Shown: positions 32,059-41,936, counted from the first letter of the stretch. The stretch is 64,000 nt of DNA from Psychrobacillus sp042885655 (GCF_042885655.1 NZ_JBHVRO010000002.1:1-64000), one strand, 5' to 3'. Notes: a model not told the origin generated them from the sequence alone. Numbers and translations are program-made.

Positions 32059-32595
32059 ATGGCTCAATCTAAAAAACAGCGGTTATATATAAGAACCGTA
32101 ATTTTGGTAGTGCTTACATTGGCAATTGTATTTACTGTGTATTCGAACTTGAATAAAGATAAAATTACAGTTCTTCAAGTAGGCGATAAAGCTCCAGATT
32201 TTGCCTTGGTTGATATGACAGGAAATGAGCATAGACTGTCAGATTATAAGGGAAAAGGGGTTTTCTTAAACTTTTGGGGAACATGGTGTAAGCCATGTGC
32301 TACTGAAATGCCAGCTATGGACAATCAATATAACATCTATAAGGATCAAGGTGTTCAAACACTTGCTATCAATATAGGCGAATCTGATTTAAAAGTAAAT
32401 AGTTTTGCAAAACGGTTTGGATTAACATTCCCAATTGCAATAGATCGTAATAAAAGTGTAATGGAATTATACAATATTGACCCATTGCCTACTACTTTTT
32501 TAATTAATCCAGATGGCCGAATTGTAAAAATTATTAAAGGCCAAATGACTGAGCAAGATATTGCTAATTTTATGGATCAGGTTAAACCTTCCTAA
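32059..32595 (+). CDS. resA: Thiol-disulfide oxidoreductase ResA
   Basis: Membrane-anchored thioredoxin-like protein that reduces the haem-binding cysteines of apocytochrome c. 178 residues: one N-terminal transmembrane helix (residues 11-29), then a thioredoxin fold on the outer face with the active site WCKPC near residues 77-81 and the cis-proline in DPLPTTFL near 142. ATG at 32059 follows GGAGG. First gene of resABCDE. Confidence 0.95.
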   Translation: MAQSKKQRLYIRTVILVVLTLAIVFTVYSNLNKDKITVLQVGDKAPDFALVDMTGNEHRLSDYKGKGVFLNFWGTWCKPCATEMPAMDNQYNIYKDQGVQTLAINIGESDLKVNSFAKRFGLTFPIAIDRNKSVMELYNIDPLPTTFLINPDGRIVKIIKGQMTEQDIANFMDQVKPS

Positions 32596-32609
32596 AGGAG
32601 TTCGTTAGA

Positions 32610-34259
32610 ATGGACAAAATAGTATGTACATGTGGGAACGTAAATCCAGCTGGTACAGAATTATGTGAAAGCTGTGGACGTCCTTTAAACAATGATGTAA
32701 GAGAAAAGAAACTTGTAGATATGCGATATGAAGGTTCTGCAAGGCGTTCTCAAACTTATAACAGAACAATAATCGATAAAATATGGAATTTCTTTTCTAG
32801 TGTAAAAGTTGGTATGTGGATTATTGTTTTAATATTAGTTGCAGCCGCAATAGGAACAATACTTCCTCAAGTTTTTTATGTTCCAGCTTCTAATGAAGCG
32901 GATATCGCTGCATATTACGAAAGAATTTATGGAACTTTCGGAAAAGTTTATTATGAATTAGGGTTATCTGATTTATATAGCTCCTGGTGGTTCCAAACCT
33001 TAGTTGGTATGCTAGGGATATCATTAGTTATCGCCAGTTTAGACCGAGTAATTCCTCTTTATAAATCTTTAAAGAAACAAAAAACGAAAAGACACATTAG
33101 TTTTCTAAGTAGACAACGAATCTATGGGATTGGGCAAGTAGAAGTTCCTAGTGAATCACTAAATAAGGCGGAAGAAAAGTTAAAAACAATGCATTATAAA
33201 GTGAAACGCGAAGGAAATGCTATTTTAGCCGAAAAGGGACGTTTCTCAAGATGGGGACCTTATATCAATCATCTTGGTCTAATTCTATTTTTATTTGGAG
33301 TTATGTTGCGGGCTATCCCAGGTTTTTATGTCGATGAAACTATGTGGCTAAGAGAAGGGGAAACTCTACATATACCCAAAACGGATGGGTACTTCTTAGA
33401 AAGTAAACAATTTATTTATGAGACTTATACAAAAGAAGAATCTGCAGCTGTTTATGGTGAAGCCATTGACCGAGTTGGTTCAATCGCAAAAAATTATCAA
33501 ACGGATGTTACCTTATATAAAGGTTCAGACGATGCAGTAGCAGGTAAACCAGAGGATTTAAAATTTGTAAAAGATGCATCTATTCAAGTTAATAAACCTC
33601 TTAAATTTAATAACTTTTCCGTGTTTCAAATGGACTTCCGTTTGGATGAGTTAAAATCTATGACATTTCAATTGCAGGATAAAGCTACGAAAGAATCCTT
33701 TGGAGATTTCACTATTAATTTAGCAAATCCTCAACCTGAATATGATTTGAAAAATGGTTATAAAGTAGAAATATTGGATTATTATGCGGACTTTACAGGA
33801 TTTGAAAATGGAGTTCCACAATCAAAGTCTCCGCTTCCAAACAACCCAGCATTTTTAGTGAAAATGTATAGTCCTGAATTTCCAAAAGGTGAAACAAGCT
33901 TTGTTATGATAAAAGAAACACTAGAACCACTTGGTGAAACTAAACATAAAATTGCTTTCCAAAGTGTTGAAACAAGAGACGTCTCTGGATTAACAATACG
34001 AAAAGATTTAACACTTCCGATTCTTGGACTTGGAGGACTTATTTTCATGATTGGAGTAGCCCAAGGTTCGTATTGGAACCATCGTCGTATTTGGTTGCAG
34101 CTACTAGAAAATGGACAAGTTGTAATTGCTGCTCATACAAACAAAAACTGGCTAAGCATAAGAAAAGATTTAGATGCTCTGTCAGCAGTAGCGATTCTTC
34201 CACCTTATGATGATCAATCAGATTTAGATTCTAAAGTAGAAAAAGAGGAAGGGGTATAA
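32610..34259 (+). CDS. resB: Cytochrome c maturation protein ResB
   Basis: Membrane component of system II cytochrome c assembly; with ResC it delivers haem across the membrane. 549 residues. An N-terminal zinc-ribbon-like segment has two Cys pairs (CTCGN and CESCG, residues 6-23), then three transmembrane segments near 65-85, 130-150 and 212-232, a large outer domain, and a last helix near 472-490. ATG at 32610 follows AAAGGAG. The order resA-resB-resC is standard. Confidence 0.95.
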   Translation: MDKIVCTCGNVNPAGTELCESCGRPLNNDVREKKLVDMRYEGSARRSQTYNRTIIDKIWNFFSSVKVGMWIIVLILVAAAIGTILPQVFYVPASNEADIAAYYERIYGTFGKVYYELGLSDLYSSWWFQTLVGMLGISLVIASLDRVIPLYKSLKKQKTKRHISFLSRQRIYGIGQVEVPSESLNKAEEKLKTMHYKVKREGNAILAEKGRFSRWGPYINHLGLILFLFGVMLRAIPGFYVDETMWLREGETLHIPKTDGYFLESKQFIYETYTKEESAAVYGEAIDRVGSIAKNYQTDVTLYKGSDDAVAGKPEDLKFVKDASIQVNKPLKFNNFSVFQMDFRLDELKSMTFQLQDKATKESFGDFTINLANPQPEYDLKNGYKVEILDYYADFTGFENGVPQSKSPLPNNPAFLVKMYSPEFPKGETSFVMIKETLEPLGETKHKIAFQSVETRDVSGLTIRKDLTLPILGLGGLIFMIGVAQGSYWNHRRIWLQLLENGQVVIAAHTNKNWLSIRKDLDALSAVAILPPYDDQSDLDSKVEKEEGV

Positions 34260-34263
34260 TTTT

Positions 34264-35448
34264 ATGGATTTGGTATCACTTAGTAGTTCCTTATTGTTTA
34301 TTGCGTTTGTCGCTTATTTAATAGCAACCTTTTTATTTGGAGGCGCAGTAAAGGGGTCAAGCTCTGAGTCTTCAAAGTCTTTTGAACGTTGGGGTAAATT
34401 AGCAATAAGTGTAACTATTCTTGGTTTTATCGCTAATATTGGTTATTTTATTACTAGATGGATTGCTGCTGGACACGCACCAGTAAGTAACTTGTTTGAG
34501 TTTACAACTGCCTTCGGTATGATGGTCGTTGGTGCATTTATCTTAATTTACTTTCTTTATAGAATTCCAGCTCTAGGTCTTTTTGCATTACCTATCGCTA
34601 TCTTAATTATTTCTTATGCAAGCATGTTTCCAAAAGACATTACTCCATTAATACCTGCTCTTAAAAGTTATTGGTTAACAGTCCATGTAATAACGGCAGC
34701 ACTTGGTGAGTCAATTTTAGCAATCAGTGCTGTGGCAGGTTTGATTTGGTTATTAAAAAATATTGATTTAACTAAGAAATCCAAACAACGCTTTTGGATA
34801 GAAGCAGTTATGTACGTAGGTGTGTTAGTTCTAGGATTTGTTGTTGCAACTACATCTTTCTCTTTAGCAGACTATAAAGCAGAATATAATTATGTAGATA
34901 AAGAAGAAAAAACAGCTAAAATTGAATATGATATGCCTCCTATTTTCGGGATGAATAAATCCGAAGCAATTACAGAGAATGCTATGGTTCCATTAGTAGA
35001 AATGCCACCACTTGTAAATGCAAAAAAACTGACGATCGTAACTTGGTCTGTTATTTTTGGAACCGTATTGTATCTATTACTACGTTTAATATTACGTAAA
35101 CGGATTGCAGCAATACTTCAACCATTTGCGAGAAGAGCAAACTCTCAATTTATGGATGAGATAGGTTATCGTTCGGTTCTTATTGGATTTCCTGTTTTTA
35201 CACTTGGAGCGTTAATTTTCGCGATGATCTGGGCACATGAAGCTTGGTCTAGATTTTGGGGTTGGGATCCTAAAGAAGTTTGGGCACTTATTACATGGCT
35301 TTTTTATGCAGTATTCTTACACCTACGTCTAACAAAAGGTTGGCATGGCGAGAAATCTGCTTGGTTAGCATTAATAGGATTTATCATTATTATGTTTAAC
35401 TTAGTTGCCGTAAACTTAATCATTGCTGGTTTACATTCTTATGCTTAA
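34264..35448 (+). CDS. resC: Cytochrome c biogenesis protein ResC
   Basis: Haem-handling polytopic protein of the CcmF/CcsA type, 394 residues with about eight membrane helices. The diagnostic tryptophan-rich WWD-type signature is WSRFWGWDPKEVWALITW near residues 330-347, with histidines in the flanking helices (HVITAALG, WAHEAW, HLRL) as haem ligands. ATG at 34264 follows GGAAGGGG, only four bases after the resB stop, so translation is coupled. Confidence 0.95.
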   Translation: MDLVSLSSSLLFIAFVAYLIATFLFGGAVKGSSSESSKSFERWGKLAISVTILGFIANIGYFITRWIAAGHAPVSNLFEFTTAFGMMVVGAFILIYFLYRIPALGLFALPIAILIISYASMFPKDITPLIPALKSYWLTVHVITAALGESILAISAVAGLIWLLKNIDLTKKSKQRFWIEAVMYVGVLVLGFVVATTSFSLADYKAEYNYVDKEEKTAKIEYDMPPIFGMNKSEAITENAMVPLVEMPPLVNAKKLTIVTWSVIFGTVLYLLLRLILRKRIAAILQPFARRANSQFMDEIGYRSVLIGFPVFTLGALIFAMIWAHEAWSRFWGWDPKEVWALITWLFYAVFLHLRLTKGWHGEKSAWLALIGFIIIMFNLVAVNLIIAGLHSYA

Positions 35449-35554
35449 AACCTTTTAGCTCATATCTCTTCATTAAAGAGGTGTGAGCTTCTTTCATTTT
35501 GTGAACACAAACTGTACAATATATAGTAGAAGTTGATAGAGAGGTATGATAAAT

Positions 35555-36271
35555 ATGTCTGAAATGATTAAACTTTTAGTAGTGGATGATGAAGATCGAA
35601 TTCGTCGCTTGTTGAAAATGTATTTAGAAAGAGAAGGCTATGAAGTTGAAGAAGCAGAAAATGGTGAAATTGCTTTACAACTTGCATTAGAAAATGAATA
35701 TAGTTGTATATTATTAGATATCATGATGCCTGAAAAAGATGGTATAGAAGTTATTACTGAATTGCGTGAACATAAAGAAACCCCTGTTATTATGCTAACT
35801 GCTAAAGGTGAGGAGGCAAACAGAGTAGAAGGTTTTGAACTAGGAGCAGATGACTATATAGTGAAACCATTTAGTCCAAGGGAAGTAGTTTTGCGCATTA
35901 AAGCTATACTAAGACGGTCTTCCGTGCTGTCCCCAGTGCAAGGAACGTCTACATCAAAAGATATTGTTGTATTCCCTCACTTAACGATTGACCACGATGC
36001 TCACCGTGTAACAGCGGATGGAGTAGAGGTTAGTTTAACACCGAAAGAATACGAATTACTCTATTTCTTGGCGAAGGCTCCTGATAAAGTATTTGATCGG
36101 GAACAATTGCTGAAAGAAGTTTGGCATTATGATTTCTTCGGCGATCTTCGTACTGTAGATACACATGTAAAACGTTTGCGTGAGAAGTTAAATAGAGTTT
36201 CTGAAAAATCTGCGAAAATGATTGTAACCGTTTGGGGTGTGGGTTACAAATTTGAGATTGTCAATGAATAG
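35555..36271 (+). CDS. resD: Response regulator ResD
   Basis: OmpR-family regulator of aerobic and anaerobic respiration and of cytochrome c assembly. 238 residues; the receiver domain has VVDDEDR near residue 10 and phosphorylatable Asp in LLDIMMPEKDG near 54, and the C-terminal winged helix ends in TVDTHVKRLREKL. ATG at 35555 is chosen, with AGAGAGG ten bases before; the in-frame ATG at 35546 overlaps that site. It overlaps resE by eight bases. Confidence 0.95.
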   Translation: MSEMIKLLVVDDEDRIRRLLKMYLEREGYEVEEAENGEIALQLALENEYSCILLDIMMPEKDGIEVITELREHKETPVIMLTAKGEEANRVEGFELGADDYIVKPFSPREVVLRIKAILRRSSVLSPVQGTSTSKDIVVFPHLTIDHDAHRVTADGVEVSLTPKEYELLYFLAKAPDKVFDREQLLKEVWHYDFFGDLRTVDTHVKRLREKLNRVSEKSAKMIVTVWGVGYKFEIVNE

Positions 36272-38042
36272 AATTTGGAATAGTGTTGTCGGGAAGCTAT
36301 GGGGAACCATACTGCTTCTCGTTTTATTTGTGTTGTTTATTGTAACCGTTTTAATGTTAGAGTTTCTGGAGAATTTTCATACTCAACAAGCAGAAGAAAC
36401 ATTAAGACAAGAGGCAGCAACGATTGGAAAAATAGTTGAACAATACGATAAAGTGGAAGATTCCCTTCAAATCATAAAAGATATTCTAGGAGCAGAAACA
36501 AACGCTTTAATCGTCAGAAACTCTGAATCTGTTTTTCTATCGGTTCATGATGGGTTAAACAAAGATGTGATAAAGGATAAATTATTGAAAGATCCTGACC
36601 TTACGAAAGTTTATATATCTAATAAAACAATTATTAAAAAAATGTTAATGCCATCTATGACAAAAGAAGACCAAATGGAATCTTATATTATTTTAGCCTC
36701 TCCCTTTGAGTCTGATAAAGAAGTTCATGGAGCGGTATTTATTTATCAAAGCTTAGAAGTCGTAAACAAAACTTCAAATCATACAACGAGAATAGTTTTT
36801 TTATCGGGTTTTATTGCATTACTATTAACTACCATGTTTTCGTTCTTTTTAACTTCCAGAATTACCTCTCCCTTAAGAACGATGCGAGAAGCTGCTTTAG
36901 AATTAGCTAAAGGAAATTTTGAGACGAAAGTTCCTCAACTACAAAGGGATGAGATAGGCGAGCTAGGTTCTGCATTTAATCGAATGGGCAGACAGTTAAA
37001 ACATCATGTGGAAGTAATTAACCAAGAAAAAGAACAGCTTTCTAATATCTTAACTTCTATGACAGATGCAGTTATTACATTTAACAAAGACTTTAATGTA
37101 CTGGTTAGTAATCCACAAGCTGATAAACTCTTTCAAAAATGGAATATTGATAATGAAACAACGGATAAATCTCACTTACCTGCGGAGTTATATCATTTAC
37201 TTGATCATGTATTTAATTTTGAAGAAGAATTAGAAGAAGAGCTTGAGATTAAAGGATCCTACTTCGATATATCTATTAGTTTGCTTTATAGTAAAGACTC
37301 GGTAAGGGGAGCAGTTGTTGTTCTTAGAGATATGACCGAACAGCATCGATTAGACAAAATGCGCTCAGATTTTATTGCCAATGTATCACATGAACTTAGA
37401 ACACCAATTTCCATGCTTCAAGGGTATAGCGAAGCAATCATAGATGATGTAGTTACTACTGAAGAAGATAGAAAAGAAATGATTCGTATTATCTATGATG
37501 AGTCGAAACGAATGGGAAGATTAGTAACAGAGCTTTTAGATTTAGCTCGTCTAGAGTCGGGATATTTAAGTATTTTCAAAGAGAAAGTCTCTATAATTCC
37601 AACGATTGAACGAATTACACAAAAGTTTGACCAAATAGCAAAGGAAAAAAGTATTCGATTAAATTTTGAACAAAAACTTATAGATCCACTATTTCTAGAA
37701 ATAGATGAGGATCGTATGGAGCAAGTACTTACGAACTTAATCGATAATGCATTGCGGCATACGGAAGAAAAGGGCTCAGTAAACGTGAGATTATTTCAAC
37801 GGAACAATCAATTGATCGTTGAGGTGGAAGATACAGGCTATGGTATTCCGAATGAAGACCTTCCTTATGTATTTGAACGTTTCTATAAAGCAGATAAAGC
37901 AAGAACTAGAGGGAAAAGTGGAACCGGTCTTGGGCTAGCTATCGCTAAAAATATTGTGGAGCGTCATGATGGTAATTTGTCTGTAGAAAGTGAACTTGGC
38001 GTTGGTACAAAATTCATTATTAGATTGCCCATGATGAAGTGA
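36264..38042 (+). CDS. resE: Sensor histidine kinase ResE
   Basis: Membrane kinase for ResD, 592 residues. Order: transmembrane helix near residues 10-32, an outer sensory segment to about 165, a second helix near 172-195, HAMP (ITSPLRTMREAALELAKGN), a PAS domain near 250-350, the dimerisation helix with phospho-acceptor His in FIANVSHELRTPISM near 375, then N, G1 and G2 boxes (DNALRHT, EDTGYGIP, GTGLGLAI). ATG at 36264 lies within resD, giving an overlap and an N-terminus NSVVGKLW like B. subtilis ResE. Confidence 0.95.
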   Translation: MNRIWNSVVGKLWGTILLLVLFVLFIVTVLMLEFLENFHTQQAEETLRQEAATIGKIVEQYDKVEDSLQIIKDILGAETNALIVRNSESVFLSVHDGLNKDVIKDKLLKDPDLTKVYISNKTIIKKMLMPSMTKEDQMESYIILASPFESDKEVHGAVFIYQSLEVVNKTSNHTTRIVFLSGFIALLLTTMFSFFLTSRITSPLRTMREAALELAKGNFETKVPQLQRDEIGELGSAFNRMGRQLKHHVEVINQEKEQLSNILTSMTDAVITFNKDFNVLVSNPQADKLFQKWNIDNETTDKSHLPAELYHLLDHVFNFEEELEEELEIKGSYFDISISLLYSKDSVRGAVVVLRDMTEQHRLDKMRSDFIANVSHELRTPISMLQGYSEAIIDDVVTTEEDRKEMIRIIYDESKRMGRLVTELLDLARLESGYLSIFKEKVSIIPTIERITQKFDQIAKEKSIRLNFEQKLIDPLFLEIDEDRMEQVLTNLIDNALRHTEEKGSVNVRLFQRNNQLIVEVEDTGYGIPNEDLPYVFERFYKADKARTRGKSGTGLGLAIAKNIVERHDGNLSVESELGVGTKFIIRLPMMK

Positions 38043-38089
38043 AACAAAAAAGGTTCATAAACGACTAATTGAAAGAACGGGGGGAGCAT

Positions 38090-38626
38090 ATGAATGACTC
38101 CGTTTTCCACCGCTTGTATGATAGTTATCATCAAGACGTTTTTCAGTTTCTCATCTATTTGGTTAAAAATAGACAAACTGCGGAAGACTTGGTCCAAGAG
38201 GTATATGTGCGTGTTCTTAAGGCGTATAGCAGATTTGAAGGGAAGAGCTCAGAGAAAACATGGCTTTTTTCAATCGCGAAAAATGTTGCCATTGATCATT
38301 TTAGGAAACAAACTGTAAGGAAAAAACGGTTGTTCGAGTCTTTTGATTGGGAAACAATGCAGCTTGCTTCGACTGAAATGCTTCCAGAAGATTCGGTGCA
38401 ATTAAACGATGAAATGAGGTCTTTACTCATCGCATTGGATGATTGTACAGGGGATCAAAAAATGGTTATTATTATGCGTTATTTTCAGGAACTTTCCATT
38501 GCTGAAACAGCTCAAATTTTAAACTGGACAGAAGGGAAAGTAAAAACTACTCAGCATCGAGCGATAAAAGCTCTTCGTGAACGATTGTCTGTAACAGAAA
38601 AGGAGGGTAATGTTCATCATGAGTGA
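38090..38626 (+). CDS. sigX: ECF sigma factor SigX
   Basis: Extracytoplasmic-function sigma factor, 178 residues, with region 2 (DVFQFLIYLVKNRQTAEDLVQEVYVRVL) and region 4 (LSIAETAQILNWTEGKVKTTQHRAIKAL). In B. subtilis SigX controls cell-surface charge genes and cationic peptide resistance. ATG at 38090 has GGGGGGAG just upstream. Position after resE and before the anti-sigma gene matches B. subtilis sigX-rsiX. It overlaps rsiX by eight bases. Confidence 0.9.
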   Translation: MNDSVFHRLYDSYHQDVFQFLIYLVKNRQTAEDLVQEVYVRVLKAYSRFEGKSSEKTWLFSIAKNVAIDHFRKQTVRKKRLFESFDWETMQLASTEMLPEDSVQLNDEMRSLLIALDDCTGDQKMVIIMRYFQELSIAETAQILNWTEGKVKTTQHRAIKALRERLSVTEKEGNVHHE

Positions 38627-39887
38627 ATGGAAAAAAGATGAAGAAGCACTAGATGAGCTTTTAAATAATATGCCCAAATTTACAGATCAACGTTCTAAAG
38701 AAGATGTGTATGAACGGGTGAAAATGGAAATAGAAAATCAAAAGAATAATGAAAAAAGACGAACTACTCGTGTAACATTATCAAAGTGGCTACCTTTTGC
38801 TGTTTCTATTGCCTCCATCCTTATTCTAACGTTTTTAGTGTCTTCCTTTTTTAATGACAAAGAATCATCTATGTCGGAAGAAATATCAAATAAAAATATA
38901 GAACAAAATAGTAGTAAGAAGTTAGACATGCGTTCAATGGATACCACCGAGGAAGCATCCATTACAAATGATGCCACGGAAGCTAAATCATCTGATTCTA
39001 TGATGACGATGTCTAGTTTAGATATATCCCATTTAGAGTTAGTCCCGTTGAATAAAACCACATCTGTTTATGAAGAAAGTTTAAATGGGAGAACAGTATT
39101 TCATTTTTCGTTAATAGAGAATGCATTATCTGTTCCAATTACAATAATAATTCCAAAGAAACAAATGGAAAAAGATTTTCCTAACATGATTCCGAGTAGT
39201 ATTCAATTATATGAACGTTATGGTAGCCGAATTGACGAAGAAGCATTGGGATTTGATGAATATCATCCGTATAAAGGAAACTTCATCGCGGAAGGCAAGA
39301 TTTTGAAGCATTATTTGCCTGAGAACCATGGATATGACATTGCTTCAGGTACACTAGGACCATATTGGAGTTCAATTAATGAAATATTTAACGATTTCGA
39401 TTCCATTGAAGTTGTAAATGAAGCCGGTTCACTAATTGAGTGGAATCAGGTAGGGACTCTGAATGAACCAAGTAAATTGGATGGGAAGCTAGGTCATCAT
39501 AATTATTTTAACTACGTTGCCCAAAGTGGAAAGAGCTATTTATCACCTAATTTTAGTGCTAAGTACGATTCTATCTCAGAAGCATTTTTGGCAATGAAAG
39601 AGTCAAATAACGACATATATACTTCAGTCATTCCATCCAATGTTACGTATGACTATTCTAATGTTGGCGGTAAAGCAATTATTCGATTTACCGATCCACT
39701 AGATTTTAAAAAAATGGATTCTTTTGCTGCAACGAGATTAATTGAAGCATTTGCTCTTACAGCTGCCAGCTTTGGAACAGAAGTAAAGTTAGAAAATGTT
39801 GTACAACAGCAATGGGCAGAATTTGATTTATCAAAATTCCTTCCAATTCCATTAGGTCCTAACGGTTTTATTATGGAAGAAAAATAA
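38619..39887 (+). CDS. rsiX: Anti-sigma X factor RsiX
   Basis: Membrane anti-sigma factor for SigX. 422 residues: a cytoplasmic N-terminal SigX-binding segment (residues 1-50), one transmembrane helix (WLPFAVSIASILILTFLVSSFF near 57-78) and a large outer domain. The start MSEWKKDEEALDELL resembles B. subtilis RsiX. ATG at 38619 is chosen over ATG 38610, which is too close to AGGAGGG. The linker after the helix is Ser/Glu-rich. A terminator follows. Confidence 0.88.
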   Translation: MSEWKKDEEALDELLNNMPKFTDQRSKEDVYERVKMEIENQKNNEKRRTTRVTLSKWLPFAVSIASILILTFLVSSFFNDKESSMSEEISNKNIEQNSSKKLDMRSMDTTEEASITNDATEAKSSDSMMTMSSLDISHLELVPLNKTTSVYEESLNGRTVFHFSLIENALSVPITIIIPKKQMEKDFPNMIPSSIQLYERYGSRIDEEALGFDEYHPYKGNFIAEGKILKHYLPENHGYDIASGTLGPYWSSINEIFNDFDSIEVVNEAGSLIEWNQVGTLNEPSKLDGKLGHHNYFNYVAQSGKSYLSPNFSAKYDSISEAFLAMKESNNDIYTSVIPSNVTYDYSNVGGKAIIRFTDPLDFKKMDSFAATRLIEAFALTAASFGTEVKLENVVQQQWAEFDLSKFLPIPLGPNGFIMEEK

Positions 39888-39894
39888 TTCTTTT

Positions 39895-39936
39895 GAATGC
39901 TAGCCATGAACAATATCAATGGTTAGCATTCTTTTT
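39895..39936 (+). terminator. resABCDE-sigX-rsiX terminator
   Basis: GAATGCTAGCCAT and ATGGTTAGCATTC, 13 bp with one G-T pair, loop of 11 bases, then TTTTT. Confidence 0.88.
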
Positions 39937-40037
39937 ATTCATCCATATTGAAGCAGTTGTATTGCACGTCTATTTTATTTTTGTTAAGATGGTATTAATT
40001 CAAGATATTATTCTTGAAGAAAAATAATATTGATTCA

Positions 40038-40167
40038 TCTTCGGGGCAGGGTGTAATTCCCGATCGGCGGTATTAGAAGATTTTTTTCTTGAGCCCGCGA
40101 GCCGTTAAGGCAGGATTTGGTTAAATTCCAAAGCCGACAGTATAGTCTGGATGGGAGAAGGTGAAGG
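40038..40167 (+). promoter_or_regulatory. FMN riboswitch (RFN element)
   Basis: All conserved blocks of the RFN element are present: TCTTCGGGGCAGGGTG, TTCCCGATCGGCGG, GAGCCCGCGAGCC, GCAGGATTTGGT, TTCCAAAGCCGACAG and GTCTGGATGGGAGAAGG. It precedes ribU by about 160 bases with an intrinsic terminator in between. FMN binding should favour termination. GGGAGA near 40153-40158 is complementary to TCTCCC (40224-40229) at the edge of the terminator, a plausible antiterminator pairing. Confidence 0.97.
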
Positions 40168-40225
40168 TACAGTCGTTTTTCGTATACTCTAGTACGGATA
40201 CGCTTATTTTAGTGTGCCTTGTTTC

Positions 40226-40260
40226 TCCCTTAAGCAACATTTTTGCTTAAGGGATTTTTT
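40226..40260 (+). terminator. Riboswitch-controlled terminator before ribU
   Basis: TCCCTTAAGC and GCTTAAGGGA, a 10-bp perfect stem, followed by TTTTTT. It lies between the FMN aptamer and the ribU ribosome binding site, as expected for transcriptional control. Confidence 0.93.
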
Positions 40261-40324
40261 GAGTATGGAATACGTTCTGAACTTTTCTTCTTGTGGAGTG
40301 AATCGCAAAAGGAGAGAGTGTATA

Positions 40325-40918
40325 ATGTCAAAAAGTAAGACGCGAATGCTTATTGCAATCGCGATGTTAAGTAGTGTTTCGTTTGTATTGATGCTACTTG
40401 CATTTCCGTTACCAGTGTTACCAGCCTATTTAAAGGTAGATTTTAGTGATATACCAGCATTAATTGCTGCAATTACAATGGGTCCTATTGCAGGTATTCT
40501 AGTAGCATTCTTAAAAAATGTATTAGATTGGTTGTTTTCTGGTAGTCCTACCGGTGTTCCAGTAGGGCATATGGCTAACTTTGTAACAAGTATATTATTT
40601 TTAACACCGGTATATGTAATTTATCGCAAAGCATCATCTTCAAAAGGTATTATGTACGGCTTAGCCTCTGGAACTATTTCTATGGCAATGGGGATGAGTG
40701 TACTTAATTATTTTGTATTTTTACCTATGTATTCCTATTTTTTGAACTTCCCGATGGAGACAGGTACTGCTCTATTTAACTCGATCATTTTCGGTATTTT
40801 ACCGTTTAATCTTATAAAGGGCATATTAGTGACGATTGTAATGATAGTCTTATTTAAGCGAATGAAGCCATTGCTAGATAAGGTAAACAGAACATTCAGC
40901 ATTCCCGATATTAACTAA
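40325..40918 (+). CDS. ribU: Riboflavin transporter RibU (ECF S component)
   Basis: Substrate-binding membrane subunit of an energy-coupling-factor transporter for riboflavin. 197 residues with about five or six helices; characteristic segments are YLKVDFSDIPALIAAITMGP near residues 34-53, KNVLDWLFSGSPTGVPVGHMANF near 64-86, and GILPFNLIKG near 166-175. ATG at 40325 follows AAAGGAGAGAG. Earlier in-frame starts fall inside the terminator. The FMN riboswitch upstream confirms the substrate. The energising EcfAA'T genes are elsewhere. Confidence 0.95.
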   Translation: MSKSKTRMLIAIAMLSSVSFVLMLLAFPLPVLPAYLKVDFSDIPALIAAITMGPIAGILVAFLKNVLDWLFSGSPTGVPVGHMANFVTSILFLTPVYVIYRKASSSKGIMYGLASGTISMAMGMSVLNYFVFLPMYSYFLNFPMETGTALFNSIIFGILPFNLIKGILVTIVMIVLFKRMKPLLDKVNRTFSIPDIN

Positions 40919-40957
40919 AAAAAGGTCGTTTCTCTTTTTAAGAGAAACGACCTTTTA
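40919..40957 (+). terminator. ribU terminator
   Basis: AAAAGGTCGTTTCTC and GAGAAACGACCTTTT form a 15-bp stem with a seven-base loop and a T-rich end. Confidence 0.93.
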
Positions 40958-41031
40958 TTTAAAGATAGGAATGTATATTTCGTCCTACGAAACCAGTGTT
41001 CATAGTGCTTTTAAGAATTAGATAACACCGC

Positions 41032-41351
41032 GGATTTCCGTTTCAGGTGGACGCGTTCCGCGGGGGCTCCGCTACGCGTTCGTTGTTAAGGCTCATCTGT
41101 CTCACAGAGGAACAAAGGCTAAGAGCGCCACATCGTGTGGCAACGCCTTCATGACCAACATCCTGTTGGCCTCCGACTGGAGTCGCCACCTTTCACTACA
41201 ATCCATTAAGTGAGTAGTACCTAACAAGAAGATTTAGCCGGAAATCGTTCAAAGAACCTGATGATCATGCAATTCTGTATGGTTGTTGAATAAGGGATGC
41301 TATTGCTTTTTAAAATTTAGGTGAAATTTTGTGCATCTGGATAAAATGTAG
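41032..41351 (+). repeat. Family B repeat, extended copy B2
   Basis: The core from GGATTTCCGTTTCAGGTGGA to GGAGTCGCCACCTTTCACTA (41032-41200) contains GCCACA-TCG-TGTGGC and CCAACA-TCC-TGTTGG hairpins. It is followed by AAGTGAGTAGTACCTAACAA and a tail ending in GTGAAATTTTGTGCAT. The whole unit recurs in reverse orientation as B6 near 61.6-61.9 kb. Confidence 0.8.
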
Positions 41352-41426
41352 CTCCCTAACAAATGTTCATAGCATTTAAATGTCATCTATCGTACTAAGC
41401 AATTATAAATCGTCTCATACATACTA

Positions 41427-41554
41427 GTTGATTTCCGCTGCAGGCGGGCGCTTTCCAGGTGGCAAGCATCAAGCCGCTTCCCTCGTTTCACTCAGTCCAG
41501 GGTCTTGATTTGCTTGCTAATCCCCTAGGAGTCGCCGCCTTCCGCTCCAATCAA
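41427..41554 (+). repeat. Family B repeat, short copy B3
   Basis: GATTTCCGCTGCAGGCGGGCGCTTTCC to GGAGTCGCCGCCTTCCGCTCCAATC, arms complementary with mismatches. The interior holds GCAAGCATCAAG facing CTTGATTTGCTTGC. Only the ends match B1 and B5; the interior is different. Confidence 0.75.
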
Positions 41555-41748
41555 GAATCTTAATAAGTAAAGAATATATTTCGCTCAATTAATGAACTGG
41601 TGTACATTCATTTGCTTATAAGGCAAGCGGAAACAGAGAAAAAATAGGGAAGGAAGTGTAGATAGTTGTTTCTGTCATTCAATCTCGGAAGCTATTTCCT
41701 TTTGAAAAGTTGTTTTCTATCTCCTCTCGCCACTCCAAAAGTACTACG

Positions 41749-41936
41749 AGTTGATTGAAGAGGAGGCGGCTACTTCCGCGGCAGGTGCATGAGCGGAAGT
41801 CCCCCCAGGATCGCACAAAGGAATAAAGTCTAAGAGCGCCACCTCGTCTGGCAACGTCTTTGTGACCAACATAGTGTTGGCCAAAGGAGACTGAAGCCAT
41901 GCCCGCGAAAAGCGTCCGACGTAACGGAAATCAACG
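41749..41936 (-). repeat. Family B-related composite repeat, copy B4
   Basis: GTTGATT and AATCAAC ends with GGAGGCGGC and GCGTCCGAC near them, in reverse orientation to B3. The interior GAGCGCCACCTCGTCTGGCAACG..CCAACATAGTGTTGG resembles the interior of B2. After it, CGACATTCATATGCTA..CTT-TTGAAAGGA recurs at 61978-62007. Confidence 0.6.
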
